DNA from: JAGOBP01 sp964550855
GTDB lineage: Bacteria; Chloroflexota; Anaerolineae; Fen-1058
DNA length: 64,000 nt
Direction of reading: 5' to 3'
Assembly: GCA_964550855.1 (NCBI GenBank)
Contig: CAZKBQ010000008.1
Span: 38,256-102,255, forward strand
Below are positions 47,419 through 56,534 of the stretch, one piece after another; the first letter of the stretch is position 1, and every line of letters starts with the position of its first letter. The position numbers and the translations under genes are program-made. The notes under the pieces are model-generated. The model searched no databases, was not told where the DNA came from, and saw nothing but the letters and a program-made list of their open reading frames with translations.

Positions 47419-49917
47419 ATGAAACATAATGTAATTGAGGCGGCGCTGGCCGGGCTGCTGCATGATGTGGGGAAGTTCAGTCAAAGAGCCGGTCGCGCCA
47501 AGAATGAGCAATGGGATCAAACGGCGCGTACCGAGATCAAATATGAGCATGCGCTGGCTTCCTATGGCTTCGTTCAGCAGTTTGTGCTCAAAGATTGGCG
47601 CGCCGGATTAAGCGGCGTGGCCTATCATCACAGCCCGAAGTCGCAGCAAGATTACTGGGTGCAACTGGCCGACTGGCTTTCATCGTCCGAGCGGGAGGCG
47701 GATGAAGACAACCGCGTACCGCGCATGTTGTCGCCGTTCAGCCGCTTGATGAAACATGATGCCGATAGCTATCTGCCATTGAAACGGCTGAATCCATTTG
47801 AGGTCGATAGTCTGTTCCCGAGATCGCTGCCGGATAGTTCAATGCGCGCCTGGCGGCAAGAATGGCAAGATGACTACGCCAGATTGTGGGATGCTTTTGA
47901 GTCTGAGTGCAAATCGCTTAATCTGGCCGGGTTGACCGACAAGACTGTTTACCTTGAAACGATCTTTGCCTTACTTCAAGATTACACCTGGTCGATTCCG
48001 TCGGCTTACTGGAACAGCGTGCCAGATGTGTCGTTGTTCGATCATCTGCGGACGACGGCGGCCATTGCGGCCTGCCTGGCCGCCGATGATCGATCGGTGG
48101 AGTGGTGCAAGGCGGCTAAAGATGCCAACTCAGCGGTGTGCTATCTGGTCGGCGCGGACTTGTCGGGTTTGCAGAACTTCATTTACACCCTGGCTTCCAG
48201 CGGCGCGATGAAGTCCCTGCGCGCCCGCTCGTTCTACGTGCAGCTCGTCACCGAAGCGCTGGCGCGGGCCATGCTAAACGATCTTGGCTTACCAATCACG
48301 AACCTGTTGTACGTGGGCGGCGGCGGCTTCCAGTTTTTTGCGCCACTGAACGCAGAGGAAACATTGAAGACCAGTCGACGCGATCTGGTAGAACGACTGT
48401 TGGAGTTGCACGGCGGCGGATTGGGCCTGACGGCGGAATGGCGCGCATTGCATTACGAGGACTTTAGCCAGTTTAGTGTAGCGCGCGAAGAGCTGGGCAA
48501 GGTCATCAATCGTGCCAAGCGCCAGCCGTTTGCGACAGCTTCTGCTGACAAACTGGCCGAGAAAATCGGCCAGCCGATCGGGCTGGGCGGCGACCCGGAG
48601 AAGTATTGCAAGGTGACGGGTGAAGACGGCGATGCGCTGGGTAAAGACAAGGACGGAGTAATCAAGTCATTGTTTGTGCTGTCGCTCGAAGATCTGGGGA
48701 CAGTGCTGCCAAAGGCCAGATGCGTTGCTCACCGGCCGGTTGATCGCCATAGTCAGGCGATTGTTAAGGCCACTGATTGGCGAGCCGCGTTGCAGACGCT
48801 GGGCAGTGACGTGCAAGTTGTGGAAGACGCGCACGCTCTCGATATGCCAGAGCGTGAAGTGGTGAGGGTCTGGCAATTGCGTCCATTGCAAGATAGCGAG
48901 CGCAAGTCGTTGGCATCAGCAGGGCGCGTGGTCAGTTACCGCCCCTTTGCGAAACTGACGCCGTTGATTGGCGACCGGCCAATGACCACTGATGAACTGG
49001 CCGTGCCGCTGGAAGCCGGCTGCCAGTTCAAGCGTTGGGCCGTGCTGCGGCTGGATGTGGACAATCTGGGGACGACGTTCAAGGATGGCTTCAAGCATGA
49101 CAATAAGGATGTGATTAGTCCATCCCGCATTGCCAGCCTGTCGTTTGCGTTGCAATTGTTCTTTGAAGGCTGGCTGCCGCAGTTAGCCGAGCCGCAGTTG
49201 GACGACGATCATCCGCAGGCTAAAAATGACTTGAGCAAGCATGTCTACATTCAATATGCCGGCGGCGATGATGTGTTTGTCGTTGGGTCGTGGGACGCGC
49301 TGCCGGAATATGCCCGCCGCATTCGCCGGTCGTTTGGCGAGTATGTAACGCGCAATCCGCAACTGACCGTCTGTGGCGGAATTACGGTCGTGGATGAAGG
49401 CTTCCCCTTGTATCAGGCTGCGGACCAGGCCCATGAAGCGGAAAGCGCGGCCAAGAGCTTCAAGCGCGCAGATGGTTCGACGAAAGATGCTGTTACGTTT
49501 TTGGGCGCAACGCTGGACTGGCGCGACTTTGGCGAAACGGAGAAGTTGGCTTATCAGCTGGCCGGAGCCGTGAAGCGCAACGCCCTGCCGCGCGCGGCGC
49601 TGCAAACAACGCTGGAATTGGTGGAACGGGTGCGACAGGCTAGGCGCGCCGATTTTCAGAAATGGATCCAGAACCCCGCCAATCGCGGCAAACGGTATCA
49701 ACCTGGCAAACCGTCTAAGTTTCGCTTTGGCCCGTGGACGTGGATGGCGGCTTATCAGCTAACCCGCGTGGAGGTCAACACCCGAAAGAAGGATGCACAA
49801 GCCGCAGATTTGATCCAACAAATTCAGGAGGTGTTTTTGAAACCGAATGATGATTTACAACTTGACCGTGTAGCACTGGCCGCCCGCTGGGCGCAATATC
49901 TCACACGAGGAGGGTAA
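47419..49917 (+). CDS. cas10: Type III-A Cas10/Csm1
   Basis: The 832-aa large subunit of the Csm complex. The N-terminal HD nuclease motif is GLLHDVGKF (H15, D16) with a further His in YEHALASYGF and AYHHSP. The first palm domain has YVGGGGFQFFAP; the second has the cyclase motif YAGGDDVFVV (GGDD 615-618). LDVDNLG is the other acidic palm motif. On target RNA binding it should make cyclic oligoadenylate and cut single-stranded DNA. The zinc-finger region between the palms (CKVTGEDGDAL near residue 396) lacks the usual Cys pairs. GGAGGGCAA precedes the ATG. It heads the csm operon; csm2 begins 2 nt after its stop. Confidence 0.97.
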   Translation: MKHNVIEAALAGLLHDVGKFSQRAGRAKNEQWDQTARTEIKYEHALASYGFVQQFVLKDWRAGLSGVAYHHSPKSQQDYWVQLADWLSSSEREADEDNRVPRMLSPFSRLMKHDADSYLPLKRLNPFEVDSLFPRSLPDSSMRAWRQEWQDDYARLWDAFESECKSLNLAGLTDKTVYLETIFALLQDYTWSIPSAYWNSVPDVSLFDHLRTTAAIAACLAADDRSVEWCKAAKDANSAVCYLVGADLSGLQNFIYTLASSGAMKSLRARSFYVQLVTEALARAMLNDLGLPITNLLYVGGGGFQFFAPLNAEETLKTSRRDLVERLLELHGGGLGLTAEWRALHYEDFSQFSVAREELGKVINRAKRQPFATASADKLAEKIGQPIGLGGDPEKYCKVTGEDGDALGKDKDGVIKSLFVLSLEDLGTVLPKARCVAHRPVDRHSQAIVKATDWRAALQTLGSDVQVVEDAHALDMPEREVVRVWQLRPLQDSERKSLASAGRVVSYRPFAKLTPLIGDRPMTTDELAVPLEAGCQFKRWAVLRLDVDNLGTTFKDGFKHDNKDVISPSRIASLSFALQLFFEGWLPQLAEPQLDDDHPQAKNDLSKHVYIQYAGGDDVFVVGSWDALPEYARRIRRSFGEYVTRNPQLTVCGGITVVDEGFPLYQAADQAHEAESAAKSFKRADGSTKDAVTFLGATLDWRDFGETEKLAYQLAGAVKRNALPRAALQTTLELVERVRQARRADFQKWIQNPANRGKRYQPGKPSKFRFGPWTWMAAYQLTRVEVNTRKKDAQAADLIQQIQEVFLKPNDDLQLDRVALAARWAQYLTRGG

Positions 49918-49919
49918 AC

Positions 49920-50399
49920 ATGGGACAAGGGTATCGAGATCGCGGCAATCAGTCATCACGATCATCTTTTCAGCCGCCAAGTGATGACGAGATGCGTAAA
50001 ATCATGATCGAAGGCGATCCGGAAACATTGATCACAGTAGCCGATAGAGTGGGGCAAACGCTCGTCGAGCAAGAGCTGACAACCAGTCAGATTCGGAACG
50101 TGTTTGGTACAGTGCGACAGATACAGATGCGCTGGCCGACCAATTCAACCGAACCTACCAATGAAGCTTATCGAGAAGCCGTACTTCTTCGCCCAAAAAT
50201 GGCCTATTTTGCCGAACGTCAGAAGAAGGCAAAGGGTGGGCGCTCGTATGGCATGGAAACTCTGCAAAGAACACTGGAGCCAGCGCTCAAGCTGCTCACT
50301 GACAATGGTCAGCCGAGCAGGGAGCGATTCAATCGGTTTGTAGATTTGTTTGAAGCCATCGTTGCTTATCACAAGAAGCATGGCGGGCGCGATAACTAA
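49920..50399 (+). CDS. csm2: Csm2 small subunit
   Basis: A 159-aa helical small subunit lining the Csm filament. The first 20 residues are basic and disordered (RDRGNQSSRSS). Family blocks are LTTSQIRNVFGTVRQIQM, LRPKMAYFAERQ and FNRFVDLFEAIVAYHKKHGG. GGAGGGTAAAC precedes the ATG and the gene is coupled to cas10. Confidence 0.92.
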   Translation: MGQGYRDRGNQSSRSSFQPPSDDEMRKIMIEGDPETLITVADRVGQTLVEQELTTSQIRNVFGTVRQIQMRWPTNSTEPTNEAYREAVLLRPKMAYFAERQKKAKGGRSYGMETLQRTLEPALKLLTDNGQPSRERFNRFVDLFEAIVAYHKKHGGRDN

Positions 50400-50417
50400 C
50401 GACAAGAGGATACTAAC

Positions 50418-51227
50418 ATGAAGAACGTACAACTGCTTGGACGCATTGTTATTGCAGGGCAGATTTTCACGAAAACTGCCCTGCACATTGGCGGCAGCCC
50501 CGGCGCACTGGCGATTGGCAATGTGGATATGCCCGTCATTCGTGATGCGCGTACGAATCAACCCTACATCCCCGGCTCTTCGCTGAAAGGCAAGATGCGG
50601 TCGCAGTGCGAGAAATTGACGAATGCGCCGCAGAACACCGAGATCCATAAGGGTAAGCCAGATGGTAGTGGGCGAGTTGCAATGCATGCGGCAAAGTCAA
50701 AAGAAGAATATCAGGCCTATTGGGTTAACCCCCTTTTTGGCGTTACTGGCGATGCAGGTGATTGGGTCAATGCCCCAAATCGGCTAATCGTGCGAGATAT
50801 TCCGCTTGAAGAAAAATCGCGAGCAGAGCTGATTAGCACCAAGACCGATCTGCCCTTCACCGAAGTGAAATGGGAAGCGGCGATCGATCGCGTCACCAGC
50901 GCCGCCACGCCGCGCCAGATCGAGCGCGTGCCGGCGGGCGCGGTCTTCGGGCCGATGGAACTGGTGCTGAGTCTGTATCTGCCCGACGATGTGAGACTGC
51001 TGGGCCATTTGCTGACGGCGTTGCAATTGGTTGAAGACGATTATCTGGGCGGGCAAGGCAGTCGCGGCAGCGGCAAAGTGGAGTTTCACAATTTGACCGT
51101 GCAATTGCGCCGAGGTGAAGACTACACCACCGTCGACACGCCGTTCAAGGACTTGACGCTGGCGCAGCTGCTGGAGCAGAAATCGCAACTGCTGGAGTGG
51201 GTGAAGAACAACCTGGCCCAGAGTTAG
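50418..51227 (+). CDS. csm3: Csm3 backbone RNase (RAMP, Cas7 group)
   Basis: A 269-aa RAMP that forms the crRNA-binding backbone and cuts target RNA every 6 nt. The catalytic loop is LHIGGSPGALAIGNVDMPVI with the conserved Asp (D37), followed by PYIPGSSLKGKMRS. The Gly-rich loop is YLGGQGSRGSGKVEF. Length is slightly above the usual 215-250 aa owing to a C-terminal helix. With D37 intact the complex should be RNase-active. Confidence 0.96.
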   Translation: MKNVQLLGRIVIAGQIFTKTALHIGGSPGALAIGNVDMPVIRDARTNQPYIPGSSLKGKMRSQCEKLTNAPQNTEIHKGKPDGSGRVAMHAAKSKEEYQAYWVNPLFGVTGDAGDWVNAPNRLIVRDIPLEEKSRAELISTKTDLPFTEVKWEAAIDRVTSAATPRQIERVPAGAVFGPMELVLSLYLPDDVRLLGHLLTALQLVEDDYLGGQGSRGSGKVEFHNLTVQLRRGEDYTTVDTPFKDLTLAQLLEQKSQLLEWVKNNLAQS

Positions 51228-51236
51228 GAGGGCGCG

Positions 51237-52250
51237 ATGCCTATCTTCGATCTGGAATTGCGCGGCCCGCTCTATCAGGGCGAATTCGTCGGCATCAACC
51301 GCGAGGCCACGCTGGACTGGATTCCGTCAGACACGCTGTTTGCGGCGCTGGTGACAGCCTGGGCGCAGCAGGGGGTGGATGTGTCGGCGCGGTTGGCTGC
51401 GTTTGAAACACAGACTCCGCCGCTGCTGATTACATCGGCGTTTCCGCGCGCGGGCACGGTGCGCTTCTATCCTGCGCCGCCGCGCAAGCCCGCTTACTTG
51501 TTCGATGTGCCAGACCTCTCGCCCAAAGCGCTGAAGAAGATCACGTGGTTGTCGCAAGGTGTCTTGGAACAATTGCAGCAGGGCAAGACACCCGCGTTTG
51601 ACCACGCTGATAACTTCCTGCACGGCGGATCGATCTGGCTGACCAAAGATGAGCGCACCGCTATTGAGCCGTTGTTATCAGTCGATGAAGAAGGCCGACT
51701 GAGCCTGTGGCGCAAGCAGATCGTGCCGCATGTCACGGTGGATCGAGCGGCCAACGCCTCGAACCTGTTTCATACGGGACGGGTGACGTTTGGCGAAGGC
51801 TGCGGCTTGTGGTTTGGCGTGCGCGGCGAGGCGGGGTGGGTGCGGTCGGCGCTGAAGTATCTATCGGATGCAGGGCTGGGTGGGCTGCGGTCTACCGGGC
51901 ACGGCGCGTTTTCGTGTGAAGAGCGGGCCGACGATTTGTGTGAAGTCACAGCGGGCGAGTGGGGCTTGTGCCTCTCACGCTATGCGCCGACCGAGGCGGA
52001 AGTCGCGTCAGCGTTGCAGGATCGGCGGAGCACGTACGCGCTGGTGAGGGTGGGCGGCTGGTGTCAGGATGACGACGGCCATCACTGGCGGCGGCGAGCT
52101 GTGCGGCTGCTGGCCGAGGGCGCCGTGCTGCCTGCGTCGGCGCGCGGCAAACTGGTGGATGTGAAACCCGGGCAGGTCATGAGACGCGCCGTGTATCGCA
52201 GCGGGTTGGCGTTTCTGATTCCGGCGGGCGGACTGGCGGAGGCGGCATGA
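51237..52250 (+). CDS. csm4: Csm4 (RAMP, Cas5 group)
   Basis: A 337-aa RAMP that holds the 5' tag of the crRNA beside Cas10. Typical features are IPSDTLFAALVTAW, TSAFPRAGTVRFYPAPPRKP, the central SLWRKQIVPHVTVDRAANAS and the Gly-rich GLGGLRSTGHGAF. AGGAGGGCGCG precedes the ATG. Its stop codon lies at the foot of the inverted repeat 52251-52305. Confidence 0.93.
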   Translation: MPIFDLELRGPLYQGEFVGINREATLDWIPSDTLFAALVTAWAQQGVDVSARLAAFETQTPPLLITSAFPRAGTVRFYPAPPRKPAYLFDVPDLSPKALKKITWLSQGVLEQLQQGKTPAFDHADNFLHGGSIWLTKDERTAIEPLLSVDEEGRLSLWRKQIVPHVTVDRAANASNLFHTGRVTFGEGCGLWFGVRGEAGWVRSALKYLSDAGLGGLRSTGHGAFSCEERADDLCEVTAGEWGLCLSRYAPTEAEVASALQDRRSTYALVRVGGWCQDDDGHHWRRRAVRLLAEGAVLPASARGKLVDVKPGQVMRRAVYRSGLAFLIPAGGLAEAA

Positions 52251-52345
52251 GCGGGTTTTCGTCGGCCATCGATTGGAAATCGACGGCCAGAGCCGGAAAA
52301 CCCGCCCAGCGGGTTTGGCTGAGCAGGCCGTCGGATTCTATCCGA
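52251..52345 (+). other. Nested hairpins between csm4 and csm5
   Basis: A perfect 10-bp inverted repeat GCGGGTTTTC (52251-52260) with GAAAACCCGC (52296-52305) encloses the smaller TCGATT/AATCGA hairpin (52269-52283). A third hairpin, CGGAT-TCT-ATCCG, lies at 52332-52344. No T-tract follows, so it is not a standard terminator. It may adjust the csm4/csm5 ratio or RNA stability. Confidence 0.55.
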
Positions 52346-52379
52346 TGGCACAGCCGCCTACTGTTTAGCAGGAGACACC

Positions 52380-53471
52380 ATGAATGAGATTGGCGTAACG
52401 TATCGATTGGACATCGAGGTGTTGACTCCATTGCACGTGGGCAGCGGCACGAAGCTACTGGAAGGGTTTGACTTCGCGCGGCACAAGGGGCGCATCTACC
52501 GGCTGAACGTTGATCGCATCCTGACCGATCGCTGGCCGGACGATGAGCGTCAGCAGGAATTGCTATTGGGGCAGCCGCCCGCGGCACTGCTGACGCTGAC
52601 GGACTATCGGCCCGATTCAGATTACTTTGTCTATTCGCTGGCCGGCGAACCGGAACTGCGCGAGGTGATCGAGCAAATCCGCGACGCGCAGGGTCGTGCC
52701 TATCTACCTGGCTCCTCGCTGAAGGGTGCGTTGCGAACTGGCTTGTTGCGCGGCCTGATCGGGCAGAAGACCATCATCGGGCGCAGTGAGATCGGGCCTG
52801 GTGGCGGGCCGCGTGAAGCAGTGCGGGCGGATGATGCCATTGAGAAGAAATGGCTGGGCAATGATCCCAATCGTGATATTCTGCGGGCCGTACAGGTGGG
52901 TGATAGCGCGCCGCTGCCCGGCGCGGCGCTGAAGTTACAGCGCGTGCAAATGGTGCCCAAACTCAATGTGGACGTGGAGGCGATTGAGCGCGGCACGCGC
53001 CTGAGCGCCAGCCTGCGGATCGATACGTGGTTGTTGCAACAGCGATCGTCGGGACTGGACTGGAGCGATCGGGCGCGGGAAATTGTGCGTCGTTTGCCGG
53101 AGGCGTTGACCATCATCGCGCGCCAGCGTATCTTGCACGAGTATGAATATCACCGCCAGCGCAGTGAGAGCGCCGCGGCCACGTTCTACGGCAGGTTGGG
53201 CGAGGAAGTCGCCGGTGCGCAATGGCCCAAGAATCAGTTTGTGGTGCAGGTGGGTTTTGCGGCAGGCTGGCGCAGCAAGAGCGTGCTGGGTAACTTGCCC
53301 GACGATTCGCCGCTGTTGGAACAGATAGTGCATGACTTTCAAATGGATCGCGGCGGCGGACGCGGACGCGGCTGGGTGCGCGGACAGCCGTTCCCCAAAG
53401 CGCGGCATCTGGCTTATGTGGGCGGTCAACCGGCGCTGCCGCTGGGATGGTTGAAGGTGCGGTTGGTGTAG
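52380..53471 (+). CDS. csm5: Csm5 (RAMP, Cas7 group)
   Basis: A 363-aa terminal RAMP capping the 3' end of the crRNA. It shows LDIEVLTPLHVGSGTKLLEG, AYLPGSSLKGALRTGLLRG and a late QFVVQVGFAAGWRSKSVLG. The C-terminal Gly/Arg segment is RGGGRGRGWVRGQPFPKARHLA. AGCAGGAGACACC precedes the ATG. It follows the hairpin region. Confidence 0.95.
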   Translation: MNEIGVTYRLDIEVLTPLHVGSGTKLLEGFDFARHKGRIYRLNVDRILTDRWPDDERQQELLLGQPPAALLTLTDYRPDSDYFVYSLAGEPELREVIEQIRDAQGRAYLPGSSLKGALRTGLLRGLIGQKTIIGRSEIGPGGGPREAVRADDAIEKKWLGNDPNRDILRAVQVGDSAPLPGAALKLQRVQMVPKLNVDVEAIERGTRLSASLRIDTWLLQQRSSGLDWSDRAREIVRRLPEALTIIARQRILHEYEYHRQRSESAAATFYGRLGEEVAGAQWPKNQFVVQVGFAAGWRSKSVLGNLPDDSPLLEQIVHDFQMDRGGGRGRGWVRGQPFPKARHLAYVGGQPALPLGWLKVRLV

Positions 53472-53507
53472 AATACATCCACAAGTCTGCACCTGTCAGG
53501 AGGCGCG

Positions 53508-54791
53508 ATGTTTGTAAAAAACTTTACGGTGAGCGGCTTCAAAAGCCTGCAAGCAATTCAATTAACCGATCTAACCGACATCAATGTGTTTCACGGCGAC
53601 AACAATGTCGGCAAGTCGAACATTTTGCAAGCGCTGGATGTGTTCTTCCAGCTGCTGCCTTTGGCCGCCCAATCATTGGATGATTCCGAGGATGCAGGCC
53701 GGAGCATCTCGCTGCCCGACCTCGCGCCTTACACCGATTCGATCTTTCGTCAGGGCGCGCCAGAACAGATTGACTGGCAGGTTGATCTCCGGCTGGGCGA
53801 GGAAGTACATGCACTTGGCCTGCGCTTGAGCCGGGAGCGTGATCGCAGCCGCACAAATGGCGAGGGGCTCATGCTGAACTGGTTAGGTGTCGCGCCAGCC
53901 GAAGCCGTGCGCGAAGCGCTAAAAACACCAACGTGTGATTTCAATCTGGTGCCAGCAACGCGCCGTTTGTCCGACGAATGGCTGGGCGCTTCCAAGTCTG
54001 AACCCGATCTGCTGACAGCGCGCCGCCATGGCTCACCCGTCGAAGCGCGCAACTTGAAGGCCACCTTGTTCAACAGCGTATACGCCGAAGATTTGTCGCA
54101 ACGCGCGCGATTCAAACATCTGGTGACGTTAATCGCGCAGACTTTTAACTTTGGCGAGTTGGATGTGGCATTGGGCGGACTGCGCCCCAAACCGCGTGAT
54201 CTGGATGAGCCCGAGAAGCTGGTGCGCGATTATATTGTGCGTTTCCTGCGCGCCGATCTGCCACGTCCGGTAGCGATGGACGACGTGGGGAGCGGCGTGC
54301 AGCAACTGGTGATGATGCTGGGGCAAATCTTGTTCAATCCCGCGCGCCTGGTGGGTCTGGAAGAACCGGAGATGAATCTGTACTGGCAGCGGCAGGACGA
54401 ATTGAAGCGGACTCTGCGCGGCCTGATCGCGCCTGATGGTGTTGATCAACTGTTCCTTACGACGCATTCCGGTCACTTTGAATTTCACGAGAATTTCTTT
54501 CACGTGGAGTTTGTTGACGGCGCAACGCAGGTCACGCGCCTGCCGCGCGCGGAATTGCCCGCGGTTACGGGCGAGGGCGTACCGCCGGCCGGGCCGCAGA
54601 CCGGCCAGCGACTCAACTCGGAAAACCAGGTAACGCTGGATGAAGAAGTGCTGGATGATCTTAACTTGAAGTACGGCGACATGGTGTATTTTCGGAAGAA
54701 TGCGGCGGGGCGCTGGGAAATCTGGCCTGAAGACGAGATTATGGCAGAAATGCGCGAGGTTTGTGAACATGGCCGCGACGAAGCCGCTTGA
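53508..54791 (+). CDS. RecF/OLD-like ATPase with C-terminal AbrB-like domain
   Basis: A 427-aa protein inside the csm operon. The ABC-type ATPase shows Walker A FHGDNNVGKSNIL (K36), DDVGSGVQQLVMML (signature-like) and Walker B LVGLEEPEMNL (E285/E286), then the H-loop LTTHSGHFEF. Residues about 369-410, LNSENQVTLDEEVLDDLNLK and YGDMVYF, match the AbrB/SpoVT hairpin (NxQVTIPxEVLxxLxLKxGD). No Toprim domain is present, so it is not a classical OLD nuclease. CAGGAGGCGCG precedes the ATG. It overlaps the PIN-like gene by 23 nt. I know no established type III effector with this layout. Confidence 0.8.
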   Translation: MFVKNFTVSGFKSLQAIQLTDLTDINVFHGDNNVGKSNILQALDVFFQLLPLAAQSLDDSEDAGRSISLPDLAPYTDSIFRQGAPEQIDWQVDLRLGEEVHALGLRLSRERDRSRTNGEGLMLNWLGVAPAEAVREALKTPTCDFNLVPATRRLSDEWLGASKSEPDLLTARRHGSPVEARNLKATLFNSVYAEDLSQRARFKHLVTLIAQTFNFGELDVALGGLRPKPRDLDEPEKLVRDYIVRFLRADLPRPVAMDDVGSGVQQLVMMLGQILFNPARLVGLEEPEMNLYWQRQDELKRTLRGLIAPDGVDQLFLTTHSGHFEFHENFFHVEFVDGATQVTRLPRAELPAVTGEGVPPAGPQTGQRLNSENQVTLDEEVLDDLNLKYGDMVYFRKNAAGRWEIWPEDEIMAEMREVCEHGRDEAA

Positions 54792-55332
54792 TTTGCTGGT
54801 CGATACGGATGTGTTGTGGCAGCCGCCGGTTTTGCAGCGCTTGCGAGCGTTGGTCAGCAGCGGCGTTGTCCGGGTGCATTTTTCGGCGTTGGTGATCGCC
54901 GAACGGGAACGTCAGTTGGTTCAACAAGAACAAGAGCGGTTGGCTAACGGTCAGACCGTTGTGCCGGGCGACCATCTGCGGCTATTTCGACAGAGCCTGA
55001 AGCAGTTTGTGGCTGATTCAACTGCCGAGGTGGTGATCCTCCCCTTCGCTCAACCGCAAGCACAAACCATCAGTCAATTATGGGCGGCCTGGCTGCAAAG
55101 CGAATCTGTGGAACGTTGGAGTGGGCCACCGGAAGCGATTAAGCGGCCACCCAATCAAGCCGAGCGCACCTGGCGGGTCCATAAGTTTGACTGGTTTGTA
55201 GCGGCGATTGTCCATCAAGGACAATTAACGATCTTAACCGGCGACCGGCATAGCATTCCATTTCAACAGCTGGGCGCGCAGCGGATGTTGATCGATGAAT
55301 TTATGGCTAACACCTTGTCTGATGTGGAGTAG
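54769..55332 (+). CDS. PIN-like nuclease coupled to the ATPase
   Basis: A 187-aa protein starting MAATKPLDLLVDTDVLW. Candidate PIN acidic residues are D12/D14 (LLVDTDVL), E45 (VIAERERQ), D141 (HKFDWFVAAIV) and D159 (LTGDRHSIPF), in the order and spacing of VapC-like ribonucleases. The middle (65-130) is a longer helical insertion than in VapC. The ATG at 54769 lies inside the ATPase gene, with GAGG upstream, so the two are translationally coupled. Together they resemble a toxin-antitoxin pair in which the AbrB tail of the ATPase may hold the nuclease. Confidence 0.72.
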   Translation: MAATKPLDLLVDTDVLWQPPVLQRLRALVSSGVVRVHFSALVIAERERQLVQQEQERLANGQTVVPGDHLRLFRQSLKQFVADSTAEVVILPFAQPQAQTISQLWAAWLQSESVERWSGPPEAIKRPPNQAERTWRVHKFDWFVAAIVHQGQLTILTGDRHSIPFQQLGAQRMLIDEFMANTLSDVE

Positions 55333-55340
55333 GAATCTTC

Positions 55341-56534
55341 ATGCCAACTATTATCACTTTTCTCAACGATAAGGGACTGAAGGCCGACGCGGTGTATCGC
55401 TGGGGAGATCAAGTGTACTCCGGCGGCGTGTTCTGCCTGGCGCTGCGCGAATTTGTGCCGCATGACCGGATGCTGGTGTGCAATACGCCCGAAGCCGAAA
55501 AAATCACCTGGCCATACATCGCCGCGCTGAACGATCCTCGCATTGAGCCGGTGTCCATCCCCAAAGGCAAGTCAACCGCCGAACTGTGGGACTTGTTCGA
55601 CAAAATTGCGGCGCGCATCCACGAAGATGAAACGGTGGTCTTTGATATTACGCACGGGTTGCGCTCCTTGCCGTTTCTGGTGTTTCTCTTCGCGGCGTAT
55701 TTGAAGTCGGCCAAGCGGGTCAAGATTGAAGCGATTTACTACGGCGCATTGGAGTTGGCCGATTTTAAGAATGGCAAACCTGCGCCCGTCATCGATCTGT
55801 CTGAGTTTGTCACCATGCTCGATTGGCTGACGGCTGTCAATCAGTTCCTCTATACAGGGAATGCGCGCTACCTGGCTGCGCAGTTGCGCAACCAGTCGCA
55901 AGCCGACCTGCTGCCACTCGCGGAGAATGTGAGCGAGATTGCGCTGGGCCTGGAATTGCTGCGTCCGCGTGATATTGTAAAAGCCTCCAACATGCTTCCC
56001 GCGCATTTGAAAGCCGTTCAGGGCGGCCTGCCCAAGCCCTTTGGTGTTATCGTGCAGCCTTTGGAACAGGCTTACGCACAGTTCGGCATTGCCCCAACGA
56101 ACGACGCCACGCAACATCTACAAAGTCAATTGCGGATGATTAACTGGTATTTGGAGAAACAGTATTTCGTGCACGCGTTGTCGATGGCGCGGGAATGGAT
56201 GGTGTCATTGTTGTGCGTTAATTTCGAAGAAGATCTATGGGATAAGGATGCGCGCGATGATATGGAGTTGTTGCTAAACGGTGGAGTTCGAAAAAGCGCC
56301 GATGGGAAGAATGTCGTTAAGGCCAAGCATCTGGCCGAATGGAACGTTTATCCTCATCGTAAGGAAGTGGCGCATCTCTGGCAAGGCGAGGGCTACAATC
56401 TAGCTAACTTGCGCAATGACGTTCTGCATTCTGGATTTCGGAAGAATCCGCAGCCGGCCCAAGAGATTATCGAACGCAGCGGTAGAATCGTTCAGAAGAT
56501 AAATGAGATTGCCCGATTGTGGAGTCTGACCTGA
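55341..56534 (+). CDS. Csx1/Csm6-type CARF-HEPN ribonuclease
   Basis: A 397-aa cyclic-oligoadenylate-activated RNase. The N-terminal CARF domain (1-150) begins MPTIITFLNDKG and has the DxTHG motif VVFDITHGLRSLPF (D102, H105), as in the TIGR02221 group. The C-terminal HEPN motif RxxxxH is LRNDVLHSGF (R358, H363). When ligand binds, the HEPN pair should cut RNA non-specifically. GGAGTAGGAATCTTC precedes the ATG. It ends the effector operon; the mini-array begins immediately after it. Confidence 0.9.
   Translation: MPTIITFLNDKGLKADAVYRWGDQVYSGGVFCLALREFVPHDRMLVCNTPEAEKITWPYIAALNDPRIEPVSIPKGKSTAELWDLFDKIAARIHEDETVVFDITHGLRSLPFLVFLFAAYLKSAKRVKIEAIYYGALELADFKNGKPAPVIDLSEFVTMLDWLTAVNQFLYTGNARYLAAQLRNQSQADLLPLAENVSEIALGLELLRPRDIVKASNMLPAHLKAVQGGLPKPFGVIVQPLEQAYAQFGIAPTNDATQHLQSQLRMINWYLEKQYFVHALSMAREWMVSLLCVNFEEDLWDKDARDDMELLLNGGVRKSADGKNVVKAKHLAEWNVYPHRKEVAHLWQGEGYNLANLRNDVLHSGFRKNPQPAQEIIERSGRIVQKINEIARLWSLT

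Noticed and set aside
53508..54791. Classification of the ATPase as an OLD-family nuclease (as in Gabija)
   Set aside because: No Toprim acidic motifs follow the ATPase; the C-terminus matches an AbrB-like hairpin.
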